DNA of 64,000 nt from Bacteroidales bacterium (lineage in GTDB: Bacteria > Bacteroidota > Bacteroidia > Bacteroidales > BM520). Positions within the stretch are counted from its first letter, which is position 1. Every line of letters begins with the position of its first letter. The notes beneath the pieces were generated by a model. That model searched no databases, was not told the origin of the DNA, and saw only the letters and a list, made by a program, of their open reading frames with translations. The stretch spans positions 328,062-392,061 of the forward strand of contig JAISNV010000001.1 of the NCBI GenBank assembly GCA_031276035.1, written 5' to 3'. The position numbers were made by a program, and so were the translations under genes. Shown here one piece after another: positions 35,252 through 44,388 of the stretch.

Positions 35252-37054
35252 ATGCAAACATTAAATAAAATATTAATAATAAGCATTTTAAGCATAACAT
35301 CTTTTTGCGCATTCGCACAAGATACAAAATCGGATGCTATTTTTCATAATATCAAAAGAGAATATGTTATTAATGAAGACGGAAGTGTGGATTTTACATA
35401 CAGAAAAGAATTAGAATTGATTTCCAACCGATCATTCTTCAGGGATTTCGGAGAAACATTTATAGTTTACAATCCTGAATTTCAAACATTAAAAATAAAC
35501 GAATCCTATACTATCCGAAAAGACGGCAGTATTGTTAGAACTCCTGAGAATGCTTTCAATGAAGTTCTGCCTTCCGGTTGTACGGATTGTGCGCGTTATA
35601 ACAATATGAAAGAAATGGTTGTAACTCATACGGCACTTGAATATAATGCAACTATAGTTTTGGATTATACAATTCATACCAAACCCGAATTTATTACAAA
35701 TTTTATGGAAATAATAAATTTTGTAGAGTATGCTCCTGTAAAAAATTATGACGTCTTTGTTAAGGTTGCTCAAAACATCGAATTAAAAGAAAGAATGCTA
35801 AATTTAAGATTAGGAGCTACTATAAATAAAGAAGGGGATTATAAAACTTATCATTGGAATGTCGGAAATTTGGGACAAACAATTTCGGAATCTTACATGC
35901 CGGCTTATGAGGAATTGTATCCTGTTCTTATTATTTCGACATTTAAAGATATGACAAATGCGTATTTCAGTTTAGTGAATCAGGAATCTTTAAAAACGAC
36001 AGATCTTCCCGAGAGTAAAACCGCAATTGCCGAAATAGTTAGCACGGAAAAAAGCAATCTAGAGAATATCTTATCAATAAGAGATTATGTTATTGATTAT
36101 ATTAGATACAATAATTTCAGCTTGAAATACAATAATTATCAACTTGCTACACCCGCAACCGTTTGGCAATCAAGATGCGGTAATGAAGCCGAAAAAGCGG
36201 TAATGCTGGCGTGTATGTTAAATACTGCGGGCTTTGAAGCCATACCCGTTACTTTCACAAAACCGAGAATGCACAGCAATGAAATCGGATGTCTGGATGT
36301 TATTTCACATTGGGGCGTAAGAGTGATAAACGACGGCAAACCTCTTATCATTTCGCCGGTAAGAAAAAGTAACGTTTCGATGGATATTGAATTTCCCGAA
36401 TATTCTATGTATTTCATCAGCGCAACCGTAGAGACTTTCAGAGCAACTAACAGCGAAAAAATTCCAACTGAAATATCTGTCACTGGAAATATCAATATTG
36501 CACTTGACGGAAAGGCCGGGGGGAATTTGAGTTTAGGTGTTACTTCGTCAAAACTTCCTGTATTTTCAATAATTAAAGACTCCGCGAAAGCTAATGATAT
36601 TGTAATGAATATCAAAGGCGAAACAAGCAATATTAAGTTAAGCGAACAAAAAATTTCAATGGATTTAGAAGCCGATAATATTTCAGTTACCGATATGAAA
36701 GCAGGATATTATTCCTTTGAAATTCCGGAAACTAAATATGGAATTAATATTAATCCTTCGTATTTGAATACTGAACGTAAAACTGAAGTTATTTGCGGAA
36801 AGACTAATGAAACTTACAAATATAAAATCACATTACCGGCAGGACATCAATATATTGGAAAAAATGTTGAAAAAATTATTGATAAATCGTTCGGAAAAGT
36901 CATCATCAAAATTACTGCCAATAAAAACATTATTGAAATTGAAAGAAGCATTGTAATCAATGAAGATCGTATTAAGTTGAACGATTATAGTGATTTCAGA
37001 GAGATGATGATTTTATGGAATAATGAAACATACAAAAAGTTTATTGTTAAGTGA
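35252..37054 (+). CDS. DUF3857 / transglutaminase-like exported protein, probably catalytically inactive
   Basis: 600 aa, signal peptide at residues 1-23 (ending CAFAQ). Same architecture as the gene before it: DUF3857 domain, transglutaminase-like core and C-terminal beta domain. The core motif is SRCGNEAEKA, so Glu312 stands where the nucleophilic Cys of the paralogue is. The His is kept (H353 in ISHWGV), and the Asp is replaced by Ser368 (LIISPVR). It therefore looks like a pseudoenzyme that may partner or regulate its active neighbour. The two are adjacent and in the same direction, consistent with a duplication followed by loss of catalysis. Function unknown. Confidence 0.82.
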   Translation: MQTLNKILIISILSITSFCAFAQDTKSDAIFHNIKREYVINEDGSVDFTYRKELELISNRSFFRDFGETFIVYNPEFQTLKINESYTIRKDGSIVRTPENAFNEVLPSGCTDCARYNNMKEMVVTHTALEYNATIVLDYTIHTKPEFITNFMEIINFVEYAPVKNYDVFVKVAQNIELKERMLNLRLGATINKEGDYKTYHWNVGNLGQTISESYMPAYEELYPVLIISTFKDMTNAYFSLVNQESLKTTDLPESKTAIAEIVSTEKSNLENILSIRDYVIDYIRYNNFSLKYNNYQLATPATVWQSRCGNEAEKAVMLACMLNTAGFEAIPVTFTKPRMHSNEIGCLDVISHWGVRVINDGKPLIISPVRKSNVSMDIEFPEYSMYFISATVETFRATNSEKIPTEISVTGNINIALDGKAGGNLSLGVTSSKLPVFSIIKDSAKANDIVMNIKGETSNIKLSEQKISMDLEADNISVTDMKAGYYSFEIPETKYGININPSYLNTERKTEVICGKTNETYKYKITLPAGHQYIGKNVEKIIDKSFGKVIIKITANKNIIEIERSIVINEDRIKLNDYSDFREMMILWNNETYKKFIVK

Positions 37055-37173
37055 TGTAAGAAATTTAACGATTAATACATCATTACAAAACAATAAACTT
37101 AAGTAATATTTTATCCTTAGGATAGAGAATGATGTTTTCATTTCCTCTAATCATCGGATTATCATAGTTAGTT

Positions 37174-37208
37174 TTCGATTATTTTACTTTTTTATTTTTG
37201 TAATCGAA
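37174..37208. repeat. 8-bp inverted repeat between convergent genes
   Basis: TTCGATTA at 37174-37181 pairs with TAATCGAA at 37201-37208 over a 19-nt, T-rich loop. It lies between the second DUF3857 gene and the convergent PII-like gene and may be a weak terminator. Confidence 0.3.
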
Positions 37209-37270
37209 TTATAAACTTCTACAGCGGATGACGTTTGTTTTTTGACTTTTATTCTTCTGCTTTCTCGCTT

Positions 37271-37564
37271 CTACACAGTAGCTTCAACGTTCCAAACAAA
37301 AGCACGTACTCCTACTTCCTTGTTTCTATTGTCAAGTTTACGTACATTCTTGAGCAGTTCCTCAACCTTATCGGTATCAATAACTGTTAAAACTGCGGAA
37401 TTCATTTCCGGCCAAGTATGGGTACCGCGGCGAGGTTCTCCCGTATATGTTCCCCTACCCTGAACATCTTCCAAAAAAGTAAACCCTCTTATTTCTAATT
37501 GATCCAACATGTATTCAACACGTTCGGTATTAGCTTGGTTAAATACTATAAATACTGCTTTCAT
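37271..37564 (-). CDS. PII-like (GlnB-fold) small protein at the end of the RND efflux operon
   Basis: 97 aa, cytoplasmic. The MKAVFIVFNQANTERVEYML opening, the long central loop with GRGTYTGEPRRGTHTWP in T-loop position, and AVLTVIDTDKVEELL as the following strand-helix fit the ferredoxin-like beta-alpha-beta fold of PII-type proteins. It lacks the classic uridylylated Tyr context of GlnB. Related PII-like proteins are trimers that bind nucleotides or metals and touch membrane transporters. It follows the RND pump gene on the same strand after 153 nt that contain an inverted repeat, so it may be the last operon gene or have its own signal. Regulation of or sensing for the pump is an inference. 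Confidence 0.75.
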   Translation of the reverse strand: MKAVFIVFNQANTERVEYMLDQLEIRGFTFLEDVQGRGTYTGEPRRGTHTWPEMNSAVLTVIDTDKVEELLKNVRKLDNRNKEVGVRAFVWNVEATV

Positions 37565-37621
37565 TTTTTATATTTGTTATTATTATTTAATATAAGGTGA
37601 ATAACTAATTTATTAATTTAA

Positions 37622-37679
37622 GGATAAAGCCGATAAAAGGTTTTTGAGATTACCATCTACCATGTTACCGGCTTTATCC
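37622..37679. repeat. 11-bp perfect inverted repeat with a 36-nt loop, after the RND pump gene
   Basis: GGATAAAGCCG at 37622-37632 pairs exactly with CGGCTTTATCC at 37669-37679. It lies 39 nt after the RND pump stop on the minus strand and before the PII-like gene. It could end or attenuate transcription between the two; no T-tract follows. Confidence 0.6.
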
Positions 37680-37717
37680 GTTTTATAAGTTTATTCGGCT
37701 TAATTCTCTATCAATTA

Positions 37718-40700
37718 TTAAATTTTATGATCATTATCCGACTTTCCGCCCTCAATTTTCAAAGCTCCGTTAGTCTCGTCAGATTGATCCATGAATACGA
37801 AAGTTTTACGCAACTTTTCGGATTTATTACGTTCACCTTTTCTCGACAAGAATGAATAAAGTACAGGAACAACTATTAATGTTACTATAGTTGAAACTGT
37901 TAAACCGCCGATTACGACAATACCCAACGGTACCCATATTTCGGAACCTTCACTGGTACTTAATGCCATAGGAAGCATACCTAAAATGGTTGTAACAGCC
38001 GTCATTAATACGGGGCGCAGACGGGATTGTCCAGAAAGTGCGATTGCTTCTCTCATTTCGTAGCCTCTATCTCTCATCAAGTTGATATAGTCAACCAGCA
38101 CTATACCATTCTTGACGACAATACCTACAAGCAAGATGATACCTAACGCTCCAATCATATCTAAAGTGGTATTGGTAATCAGTAAAGCTGCCACAACACC
38201 TGTGATTGCAAAGAGTACGGATGACATCAATATGAGCGGTTTTGAGAAGGATTCGAATTGAGACGCCATAACAACATAAACCAACATCACAATGAGTAAG
38301 AACAATGTAGTTAGATCGCCGAATGTATCTTGTTGATCTTCGTATGATCCGCCGATATTTATCACAATTCCCGGAGGGACATCAAGCGTGTCAACAATTT
38401 TCTGAATTTCAGGAACAAGCTCACTCAAAGCAACATTAACAGGTGTGGCCGATACCGTTACAATACGTTCACGGCGTTGACGTTCAATTTTGGGAGGAGC
38501 CCAATATTCTTCAATAGTGGCAAGTTCTTTCAACTTTATCATCTGGCCGGTAGGAGTCATCAAAGTTAATTCTTCGATATCGGTAATAGAATTTCTGTAA
38601 TCCTCTTCAAGGCGAACTACAATATCATATTCCTCGCCATCTTCTTTCAAATATCCGACAGTCATTCCGTTAACACGATTACGAACATAAGTAGCCGCAG
38701 TTGCAGTCGTAAGTCCGTGAAGAGCTAATTTTTCTTTATCGAAATTTATTTGCAATTCCGCACGGTCTTCTTCCCTACTTATCTTAATATCACGTGCACC
38801 CTTAACATCTTTAAGTTTTTGTTCTATTTCGAGGGCAAGAGCATTGGTTTTATCGAAATCATATCCGAAGATTTGAACATCGACTGTGTTGGAACCACCC
38901 ATGCCACCTGATGTGGAAACTTGGTATTTTATTACTTCGGGCATTGATTCCAACTCTTGACGAACAACTTCAGAGATTTCAAAAATTGTACGCTCTCTTT
39001 CGTATTTTTTCGAAGTACGCACCGTCATATTAATAGTATTACTTGACGATTGAGAGAACAAACTTGAGATACTTGCTTCATCGCTTGAACCTGCTGTAGT
39101 TGAAATAAGTTGAGTTTCAGGAACAAGTACCATAATTTTTTCCTCAATACTACGAGCTATCTTTGCAGTTTCTTCAACTCGGGTACCACGTTGTAATTCA
39201 ACATAAACAGAAAAACGTCCGTTATCTTCCTGCGGCATAAAGTCGAAACCTATTCTGCCGTTAATTAAAGGAATTAATGAAACCACAAACAATATTACTG
39301 CTACAGACAGGGTAATATACCTGTGCTTCATACACACTCTCAATGCTTTTGCATAGAAAACATCCACTTTATCCAAGAAACGAACCACAGTATTTTCGTA
39401 AGTAAAACGCGGTTGTTTTTTACGTTTAGCTTTTCTTTCTTCATTAGCTTTTTTAGATTTCAGTAATTTTGAAGAAAGCATCGGGGTAAGAGTAATAGCT
39501 ACAACAGTTGAAGTACAAACAACAATAGTTACAATCCAACCCATTTCTTTAAAGATAACTCCCATTTGTCCGCCCAACATTGTCAAAGGAACAAATACGG
39601 CAACAATTACGAGTGTAGTTGCGATAACCGATACCCAGACTTCATTAGTAGCGTAAATCGCCGCCTCTCGAGGACTTGCTCCCCGTTCAATATGCCGTGT
39701 GATATTTTCCAATACAACAATGGCATCATCCACAACCATACCAATGGCGATCGTCAACGAACATAATGATATAATATTCAGGGAACTATCGACAAAGAGC
39801 AGATAAATGAATGCGACAACCAAAGAAATCGGAATTGTTACACCAATGATAATTGTGGCTCGCCATTTACCCAAGAAGAATAATACGACTAACACAACAA
39901 AAAGTAAGGCGTACATAATTGATTCCGTGAGGCCATTTATCGCGTTTGAAATATATTCCGAAGAATCATAAATCAAATCTATCTCAATATCAGGAGGTAA
40001 TGTCGGTATAATTTTTTCCAATTCACTAACAACATCCTTACAAACCTGAACAGAGTTGGCGCCGGATTGTTTCATAACAATCATACGAACACCATCCATT
40101 CCATTAATCTTTTCTTCCAGAGATAAATCTTTGATTGTATCTCTCACTATTGCCAAGTCGCGAACAAAAATTTGTTTTCCATCATAAGTTGTAGTAACAA
40201 CAATATCATTTATTTCACTACTTTCAACAAATTCTCCTTGAACGCGCAACTGGTATTGTTCGTTACCCATTTTTACCGAACCGGATGCAAGGTTAAGATT
40301 GCTGGATGCAATAGCTTGGCCTACGGCTTCAAGACTAAGGTTATATGAATTAATTCTGTTCGGGTCTAATTCAACATAAACGTATCTACTTGGAGCTCCT
40401 GAAATAGAGAGACTTCCGATGCCATCGATACGATTAAGAACATTAACAACCTGATCGTCTAATATTTTTTCCAATCCCACATAGCTTTCATCTGCCGTAA
40501 TTGCATACTGCATAATGGGCATCATACTCGAATTGAACTTGTAGATTGTCGGCCTGTTACAATCGTCCGGTAAAGATTCATACACCATATCTATAGCCGA
40601 CCGCACATCATTTATCGACTCATCCAGATTTGTTCCCCAGTTAAATTCTAACATTACCACCGACATATTATCCATAGAAGTTGAATAGATTTCTTTCAAT

Positions 40701-40927
40701 CCGTCAACAGAGTTCAATGAATTTTCCAACAAACGTGTGACATTAGTTTCAATTTCACTTCCGTTAGCGCCGGCGTAAACAGTCATAACCGACACATACG
40801 GCGGCTCCATTTCAGGGTATTGATCTATGGGTAATCTTTGTAAACTAAAGACACCCAGAATAACAACCGCCACAAAGATCAAAGCTGTGGTAATCGGTTT
40901 ATTAATAGCTGTTTTATATATACTCAT
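37718..40927 (-). CDS. RND multidrug efflux pump, HAE1 family (AcrB/MexB-like)
   Basis: 1069 aa, full length with twelve membrane helices in the 1+5, 1+5 pattern and two large periplasmic loops. FALQRLPIDQYP-type N-terminus (here FSLQRLPIDQYPEMEPP), the proton-relay pair in GMVVDDAIVVLENITRHIE, the essential Lys in VGIVVKNGIVLVDYINL and QSRLRPVLMTAVTTILG are all family hallmarks of the hydrophobe/amphiphile exporters rather than heavy-metal pumps. It should form the inner-membrane trimer with the adapter and outer-membrane channel encoded just upstream. The C-terminal 45 residues are hydrophilic and cytoplasmic. Substrates cannot be told. Confidence 0.95.
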   Translation of the reverse strand: MSIYKTAINKPITTALIFVAVVILGVFSLQRLPIDQYPEMEPPYVSVMTVYAGANGSEIETNVTRLLENSLNSVDGLKEIYSTSMDNMSVVMLEFNWGTNLDESINDVRSAIDMVYESLPDDCNRPTIYKFNSSMMPIMQYAITADESYVGLEKILDDQVVNVLNRIDGIGSLSISGAPSRYVYVELDPNRINSYNLSLEAVGQAIASSNLNLASGSVKMGNEQYQLRVQGEFVESSEINDIVVTTTYDGKQIFVRDLAIVRDTIKDLSLEEKINGMDGVRMIVMKQSGANSVQVCKDVVSELEKIIPTLPPDIEIDLIYDSSEYISNAINGLTESIMYALLFVVLVVLFFLGKWRATIIIGVTIPISLVVAFIYLLFVDSSLNIISLCSLTIAIGMVVDDAIVVLENITRHIERGASPREAAIYATNEVWVSVIATTLVIVAVFVPLTMLGGQMGVIFKEMGWIVTIVVCTSTVVAITLTPMLSSKLLKSKKANEERKAKRKKQPRFTYENTVVRFLDKVDVFYAKALRVCMKHRYITLSVAVILFVVSLIPLINGRIGFDFMPQEDNGRFSVYVELQRGTRVEETAKIARSIEEKIMVLVPETQLISTTAGSSDEASISSLFSQSSSNTINMTVRTSKKYERERTIFEISEVVRQELESMPEVIKYQVSTSGGMGGSNTVDVQIFGYDFDKTNALALEIEQKLKDVKGARDIKISREEDRAELQINFDKEKLALHGLTTATAATYVRNRVNGMTVGYLKEDGEEYDIVVRLEEDYRNSITDIEELTLMTPTGQMIKLKELATIEEYWAPPKIERQRRERIVTVSATPVNVALSELVPEIQKIVDTLDVPPGIVINIGGSYEDQQDTFGDLTTLFLLIVMLVYVVMASQFESFSKPLILMSSVLFAITGVVAALLITNTTLDMIGALGIILLVGIVVKNGIVLVDYINLMRDRGYEMREAIALSGQSRLRPVLMTAVTTILGMLPMALSTSEGSEIWVPLGIVVIGGLTVSTIVTLIVVPVLYSFLSRKGERNKSEKLRKTFVFMDQSDETNGALKIEGGKSDNDHKI

Positions 40928-40958
40928 CGCTTATTTCTTTAATACAATAAAATGAAAT

Positions 40959-41981
40959 TTATTTTTTATTGACAACATTAAGTTTGACTCCTTCAACGAG
41001 CCTTGCTTGACCAACAACAACAAGTTCACTACCTTCTTTGATTTGGTCTGACAAAATCTCAATATTATCGTCGAAACGTTGACCCAAATTAACGACAACT
41101 CTTTTTGCCACGCCGTTTTCATTTAAGAAAACATAACGTTCATTAGCTCCCTGCATTTTTAATACAGATTGATAAGGTGCTATCACACTCTCAATTTCTC
41201 CCATCGAAATTGTTGTGGTAGCATACATTCCCGGCCTGAGTGTTTCATGCGGATTAGAAATAATCAGCTTAACTTGGAAAGTATGTGATGATGCATCAAT
41301 TGTCGGATATACCATTTCAATTTTTGCCGGAAATACTCTATCCGGATAAATTGTTGAACGAACATCTACATCCATACCGTTTTTCACCAAAGGAAAATAT
41401 GTTTCGGGAATATTGATAAAAGCTTTCAGAACATTCATTTGTGTTAATACAACGATCGGTTGACCTGAATAAAGTTCTCCGTCTTCATAATATTTTGCTG
41501 TTATTACACCGGAGAAAGGCGCTTTTACGTATGTATTCTGTTCCAAGAAAGCCACATTCTCACGAGTCTGTTCCAATTGCAACTTTATCTGATCATAATT
41601 TTGCTGAGAAATACTACCCATTTTATGCAAAGCTTCAACTCTTTCATATTCAACCTCAAGATTAGCCAAGGAAAGCTTTGCCGTTCTGACTTGGTTTTGA
41701 TCCAGGCGGGCAAGATTATCACCTTTATTAACTCTTGAGCCGACTTCAACATAAATATGTTCTATACGACCAGTCATTGAAGGCGCAACATTCATAGTTT
41801 CATAACCTTGTAAAGTTGTGTTGAAATCAAGGATTCTTGCAATCTCACTCTTGTGCAAAACAAGGGTTTCAACAGGTTCAATACGCTCAACGTGTGTTTC
41901 AGTAGTTGTGTTTTTTTGTCCGCAACCGACAAAAAGTAAAGCTATACAGCTTAAAATCATTAGTTTTTTAAATTTATTCAT
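40959..41981 (-). CDS. RND efflux periplasmic adapter (membrane fusion protein), lipoprotein
   Basis: 340 aa. A lipoprotein signal peptide ends LLFVGCG, so it should be lipid-anchored at about Cys20. The order is barrel-sandwich lipoyl half (AGSR-like VEVGSRVNKGDNLARLD), a short alpha hairpin (about 100-145), second lipoyl half (YVKAPFSGVITAKYYEDGE), beta-barrel domain (PGMYATTTISM) and membrane-proximal domain. This is the AcrA/MexA adapter layout that bridges pump and outer-membrane channel. Between tolC-like (34 nt) and the RND pump (31 nt) in a leftward operon. Confidence 0.94.
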   Translation of the reverse strand: MNKFKKLMILSCIALLFVGCGQKNTTTETHVERIEPVETLVLHKSEIARILDFNTTLQGYETMNVAPSMTGRIEHIYVEVGSRVNKGDNLARLDQNQVRTAKLSLANLEVEYERVEALHKMGSISQQNYDQIKLQLEQTRENVAFLEQNTYVKAPFSGVITAKYYEDGELYSGQPIVVLTQMNVLKAFINIPETYFPLVKNGMDVDVRSTIYPDRVFPAKIEMVYPTIDASSHTFQVKLIISNPHETLRPGMYATTTISMGEIESVIAPYQSVLKMQGANERYVFLNENGVAKRVVVNLGQRFDDNIEILSDQIKEGSELVVVGQARLVEGVKLNVVNKK

Positions 41982-42015
41982 GGTGTTTAATTATTATCTA
42001 ATTTATCAATTATAA

Positions 42016-43344
42016 TTAATCGGTAATATTTAATAAGTTTTTCAATTCTATTTTAGCATTCGTTAAATCGATAATCGATTGAATATAATTGCTTTGAGCG
42101 GTAATAAGGTTTGTACTCGCATTAGTAACGTCAAGGCTGGAAGCTCTACCATACTCATATTTATTAGAGATATTACCGAAAACTCTTTCGGAAACCTCAA
42201 TGTTCTTACTTTGAGTTTCATAGTTTTCATAAGCAGAGAGCAAATTATATTTTAACTGGCGTTCTTGAATCTTTAGCGCATCGCTTGTTGTTATAAATTC
42301 ATTTTGTGCAATCTGATGCGATAATTTTGCTTCCTGAAGTTTTGCAGTTCTCGTTCCGCTTGACCAAATAGGAACGCTGACAGAAACTCCAACCAAACTC
42401 GGAGGAGTCATATTCATACCTTCGCTTTTTCCAAAATATGTTTTTGCAGAATATTGATAGAAAACATTTGCAGAAGGAATATAATCCATTGCACTCATCG
42501 TAATTTGTTTTTGCGTTAATGCAAGATTCTTTTGCAATAATTGGTAATCGTAATTATTACTCATGTTAAAATTAGTTGCAATAAGGTTGTGAGTAGAATT
42601 AATATCAATTATATCGTCAAGTTTGTCTGTGAGAATAAGTTTGCTATCTATATCAGCGCCTAATTGTAATATTAATGAATTATACAACATTTCGAGAGTT
42701 CGCTTAGTGCTGTTTATTGTATTTTCCAAAGAAGACACTTGAACGTAAAGTTGATCAGCGTCAACTTGCTCTGCAACACCCACTGTTACCGAATTTTGGG
42801 TTGTTTGATATAAAGTTTTAAGGTTTTCCAAACTTTGTTCAAGCAATCCTATAGTTTCTTCCATCGCTAAAGCTGTTGTATATAATTGAGATACGGTCGA
42901 AGATATTTGTTGTTTGTTTTTCTCCGAATTAATATCAGCCATTTCAATAGCTATATTATTAAGTAAAGTACCTACAATTTGTGCACCGCTAATTGCAACA
43001 GCAGCAGTAACCGCCATAGTTCCTACCGGATTTAAGGGTATTGCCACGCTAATCGGTTCTACGCCGGGCACGCCCGTATCCATTTCCATAACCATTTCAT
43101 AACCGCAATAGTTTTGATAATCCAGAGATCCGTTAACTTGTGGCAGCATCGTAGCTAACGTTTGCCATTTGGCTCTTTTAGCTTTCTGGATAGATAGATC
43201 GCTATTTGCAACAGACAAGTTATGTTCCCATGCATACTGTTGTGCATCTTTAAGCGAAAGCGACAATGTTTTGCTTTCTTGAGCAAATCCGTTGCAAAAC
43301 ATTGCAATAGCCACAAAAACAACTAAAAAGATTTTTTTATTCAT
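42016..43344 (-). CDS. TolC-family outer-membrane efflux channel
   Basis: 442 aa with a signal peptide at residues 1-21 (ending NGFAQ). Two internally related halves of long amphipathic helices (for example TLSLSLKDAQQYAWEHNLS near the start and ASSLDVTNASTNLITAQSNY near the end) are the outer-membrane efflux protein repeats. The trimer would form the exit duct for the RND pump. First structural gene of the efflux operon, 79 nt after the TetR gene. Confidence 0.93.
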   Translation of the reverse strand: MNKKIFLVVFVAIAMFCNGFAQESKTLSLSLKDAQQYAWEHNLSVANSDLSIQKAKRAKWQTLATMLPQVNGSLDYQNYCGYEMVMEMDTGVPGVEPISVAIPLNPVGTMAVTAAVAISGAQIVGTLLNNIAIEMADINSEKNKQQISSTVSQLYTTALAMEETIGLLEQSLENLKTLYQTTQNSVTVGVAEQVDADQLYVQVSSLENTINSTKRTLEMLYNSLILQLGADIDSKLILTDKLDDIIDINSTHNLIATNFNMSNNYDYQLLQKNLALTQKQITMSAMDYIPSANVFYQYSAKTYFGKSEGMNMTPPSLVGVSVSVPIWSSGTRTAKLQEAKLSHQIAQNEFITTSDALKIQERQLKYNLLSAYENYETQSKNIEVSERVFGNISNKYEYGRASSLDVTNASTNLITAQSNYIQSIIDLTNAKIELKNLLNITD

Positions 43345-43423
43345 ATATTTACTTATTTATTATTATCAATTAAAATTAAATTAAAAAAACAGTTAGACGA
43401 TAAACTTATTGTTTGGTTTCAAA

Positions 43424-44044
43424 TTATTTCACTTTTTCTTTATTATTTTTTACTTTGAGATAATATTGCAAGCCGTTTTCATTTACAAGAATTCTCAAAT
43501 AACTGTCCAACAGAAAATCTATCGACTGTTGGGTCGTAAACTTTCTAAATTGTTTCAAATTATCTACAGCCTTACCTTTTAAAGCAGTTAAAAAAATTGC
43601 CATTGCAACAACATCAATTTCTTTACGATATAAATTATCTTGAACTCCTTCAATCAAATTGTCTCTTACAATCTCATACATTTTTTCATCGGCTTCCTGC
43701 ATGTGTTTTTGCAGAATATCGGGATAATATTTTTGCATATCAAAGAAGAAACTTCCGAATTTCTCGTGATGTTTCTCATTAAAAAAACTTGCACCCTTCA
43801 ACATTTTATCAATGCTGTTTGCATTATCATCATTACTTGTTTTTTTCTTAATAAACTTAATCTGTCCGCAACGCAACGACTCAAGTATTTCTTCAATCAA
43901 TTCTTCTTTTTGGTTAAAATAGGAATAGAAAGTTTTCTTAGAAATACGTAATTCGTTGCAAATGTCATCAATAGACACGCTTCTAAGTCCGTATTTCAAG
44001 AACATCTCAGAGGATGTTGTTATTATTTTATCACGCACATTCAT
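43424..44044 (-). CDS. TetR/AcrR-family transcriptional repressor of the efflux operon
   Basis: 206 aa. The N-terminal helix-turn-helix has the TetR signature: FLKYGLRSVSIDDICNELRI and SKKTFYSYFNQKEELIEEIL (about residues 14-54). The rest is an all-helical ligand-binding domain. Such repressors release DNA upon binding pump substrates. It is first in the leftward unit TetR - TolC - adapter - RND - PII-like and probably controls itself and the pump; its own promoter lies at 44071-44078. A 9-bp inverted repeat at 44171-44201 is one possible operator. Confidence 0.92.
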   Translation of the reverse strand: MNVRDKIITTSSEMFLKYGLRSVSIDDICNELRISKKTFYSYFNQKEELIEEILESLRCGQIKFIKKKTSNDDNANSIDKMLKGASFFNEKHHEKFGSFFFDMQKYYPDILQKHMQEADEKMYEIVRDNLIEGVQDNLYRKEIDVVAMAIFLTALKGKAVDNLKQFRKFTTQQSIDFLLDSYLRILVNENGLQYYLKVKNNKEKVK

Positions 44045-44070
44045 ATATAACCGTTGTTTATAATTGGCGG

Positions 44071-44078
44071 CAAAGATA
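44071..44078 (-). promoter_or_regulatory. -7 box of the TetR-efflux operon promoter
   Basis: Reads TATCTTTG on the minus strand, 26 nt upstream of the TetR start codon. Confidence 0.6.
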
Positions 44079-44170
44079 TACTTCTTAAGAACACAGAAAA
44101 CATTATTTATTGTTAAAAATACATAAACTTAAACTTAATTTATGTTAAATAATTGATTACGATACAATTA

Positions 44171-44201
44171 CAGGAAACTAAGAACGTTTTAAAGTTTCCT
44201 G
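44171..44201. repeat. inverted repeat in the TetR/glycohydrolase divergent region, possible operator
   Basis: CAGGAAACT at 44171-44179 pairs with AGTTTCCTG at 44193-44201 around 13 nt, a perfect 9-bp dyad. Dyads of this size are typical TetR operators, but it lies about 90 nt upstream of the TetR -7 box, so it might instead be a hairpin or serve another regulator. Confidence 0.5.
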
Positions 44202-44351
44202 AGTAAACTGCGGGGCGGAAATCAAAAAGTTGCATATGATGATTAATATGTTTGATAATGTGGCAATTATAAAATATTTAAATAAATTATTAAATTTCTA
44301 AATTTTATAACCCTGCATTTGAAATACCGAATTAATAACCCGCACTTTTTA

Positions 44352-44359
44352 TATCTTTG
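44352..44359 (+). promoter_or_regulatory. -7 box of the ADP-ribosylglycohydrolase gene
   Basis: TATCTTTG, exact TAnnTTTG, 29 nt upstream of the ATG at 44389. Confidence 0.6.
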
Positions 44360-44388
44360 CAGTAATCTTCAAATTCTAAAACCATAAT

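Larger units (their letters stand above)
44045..44388. other. divergent regulatory region between the TetR-efflux operon and the ADP-ribosylglycohydrolase
   Basis: 344 nt without a gene. It carries the TetR -7 box near the left end, an inverted repeat at 44171-44201 in the middle and the glycohydrolase -7 box near the right end. A small G-rich patch at about 44211-44217 stands out from the AT-rich surroundings. Confidence 0.5.

Noticed and set aside
36139..36630. 163-codon open frame antisense to the second DUF3857 gene
   Set aside because: The sense strand encodes a full exported protein with clear homology to its neighbour; the antisense frame has no motif.
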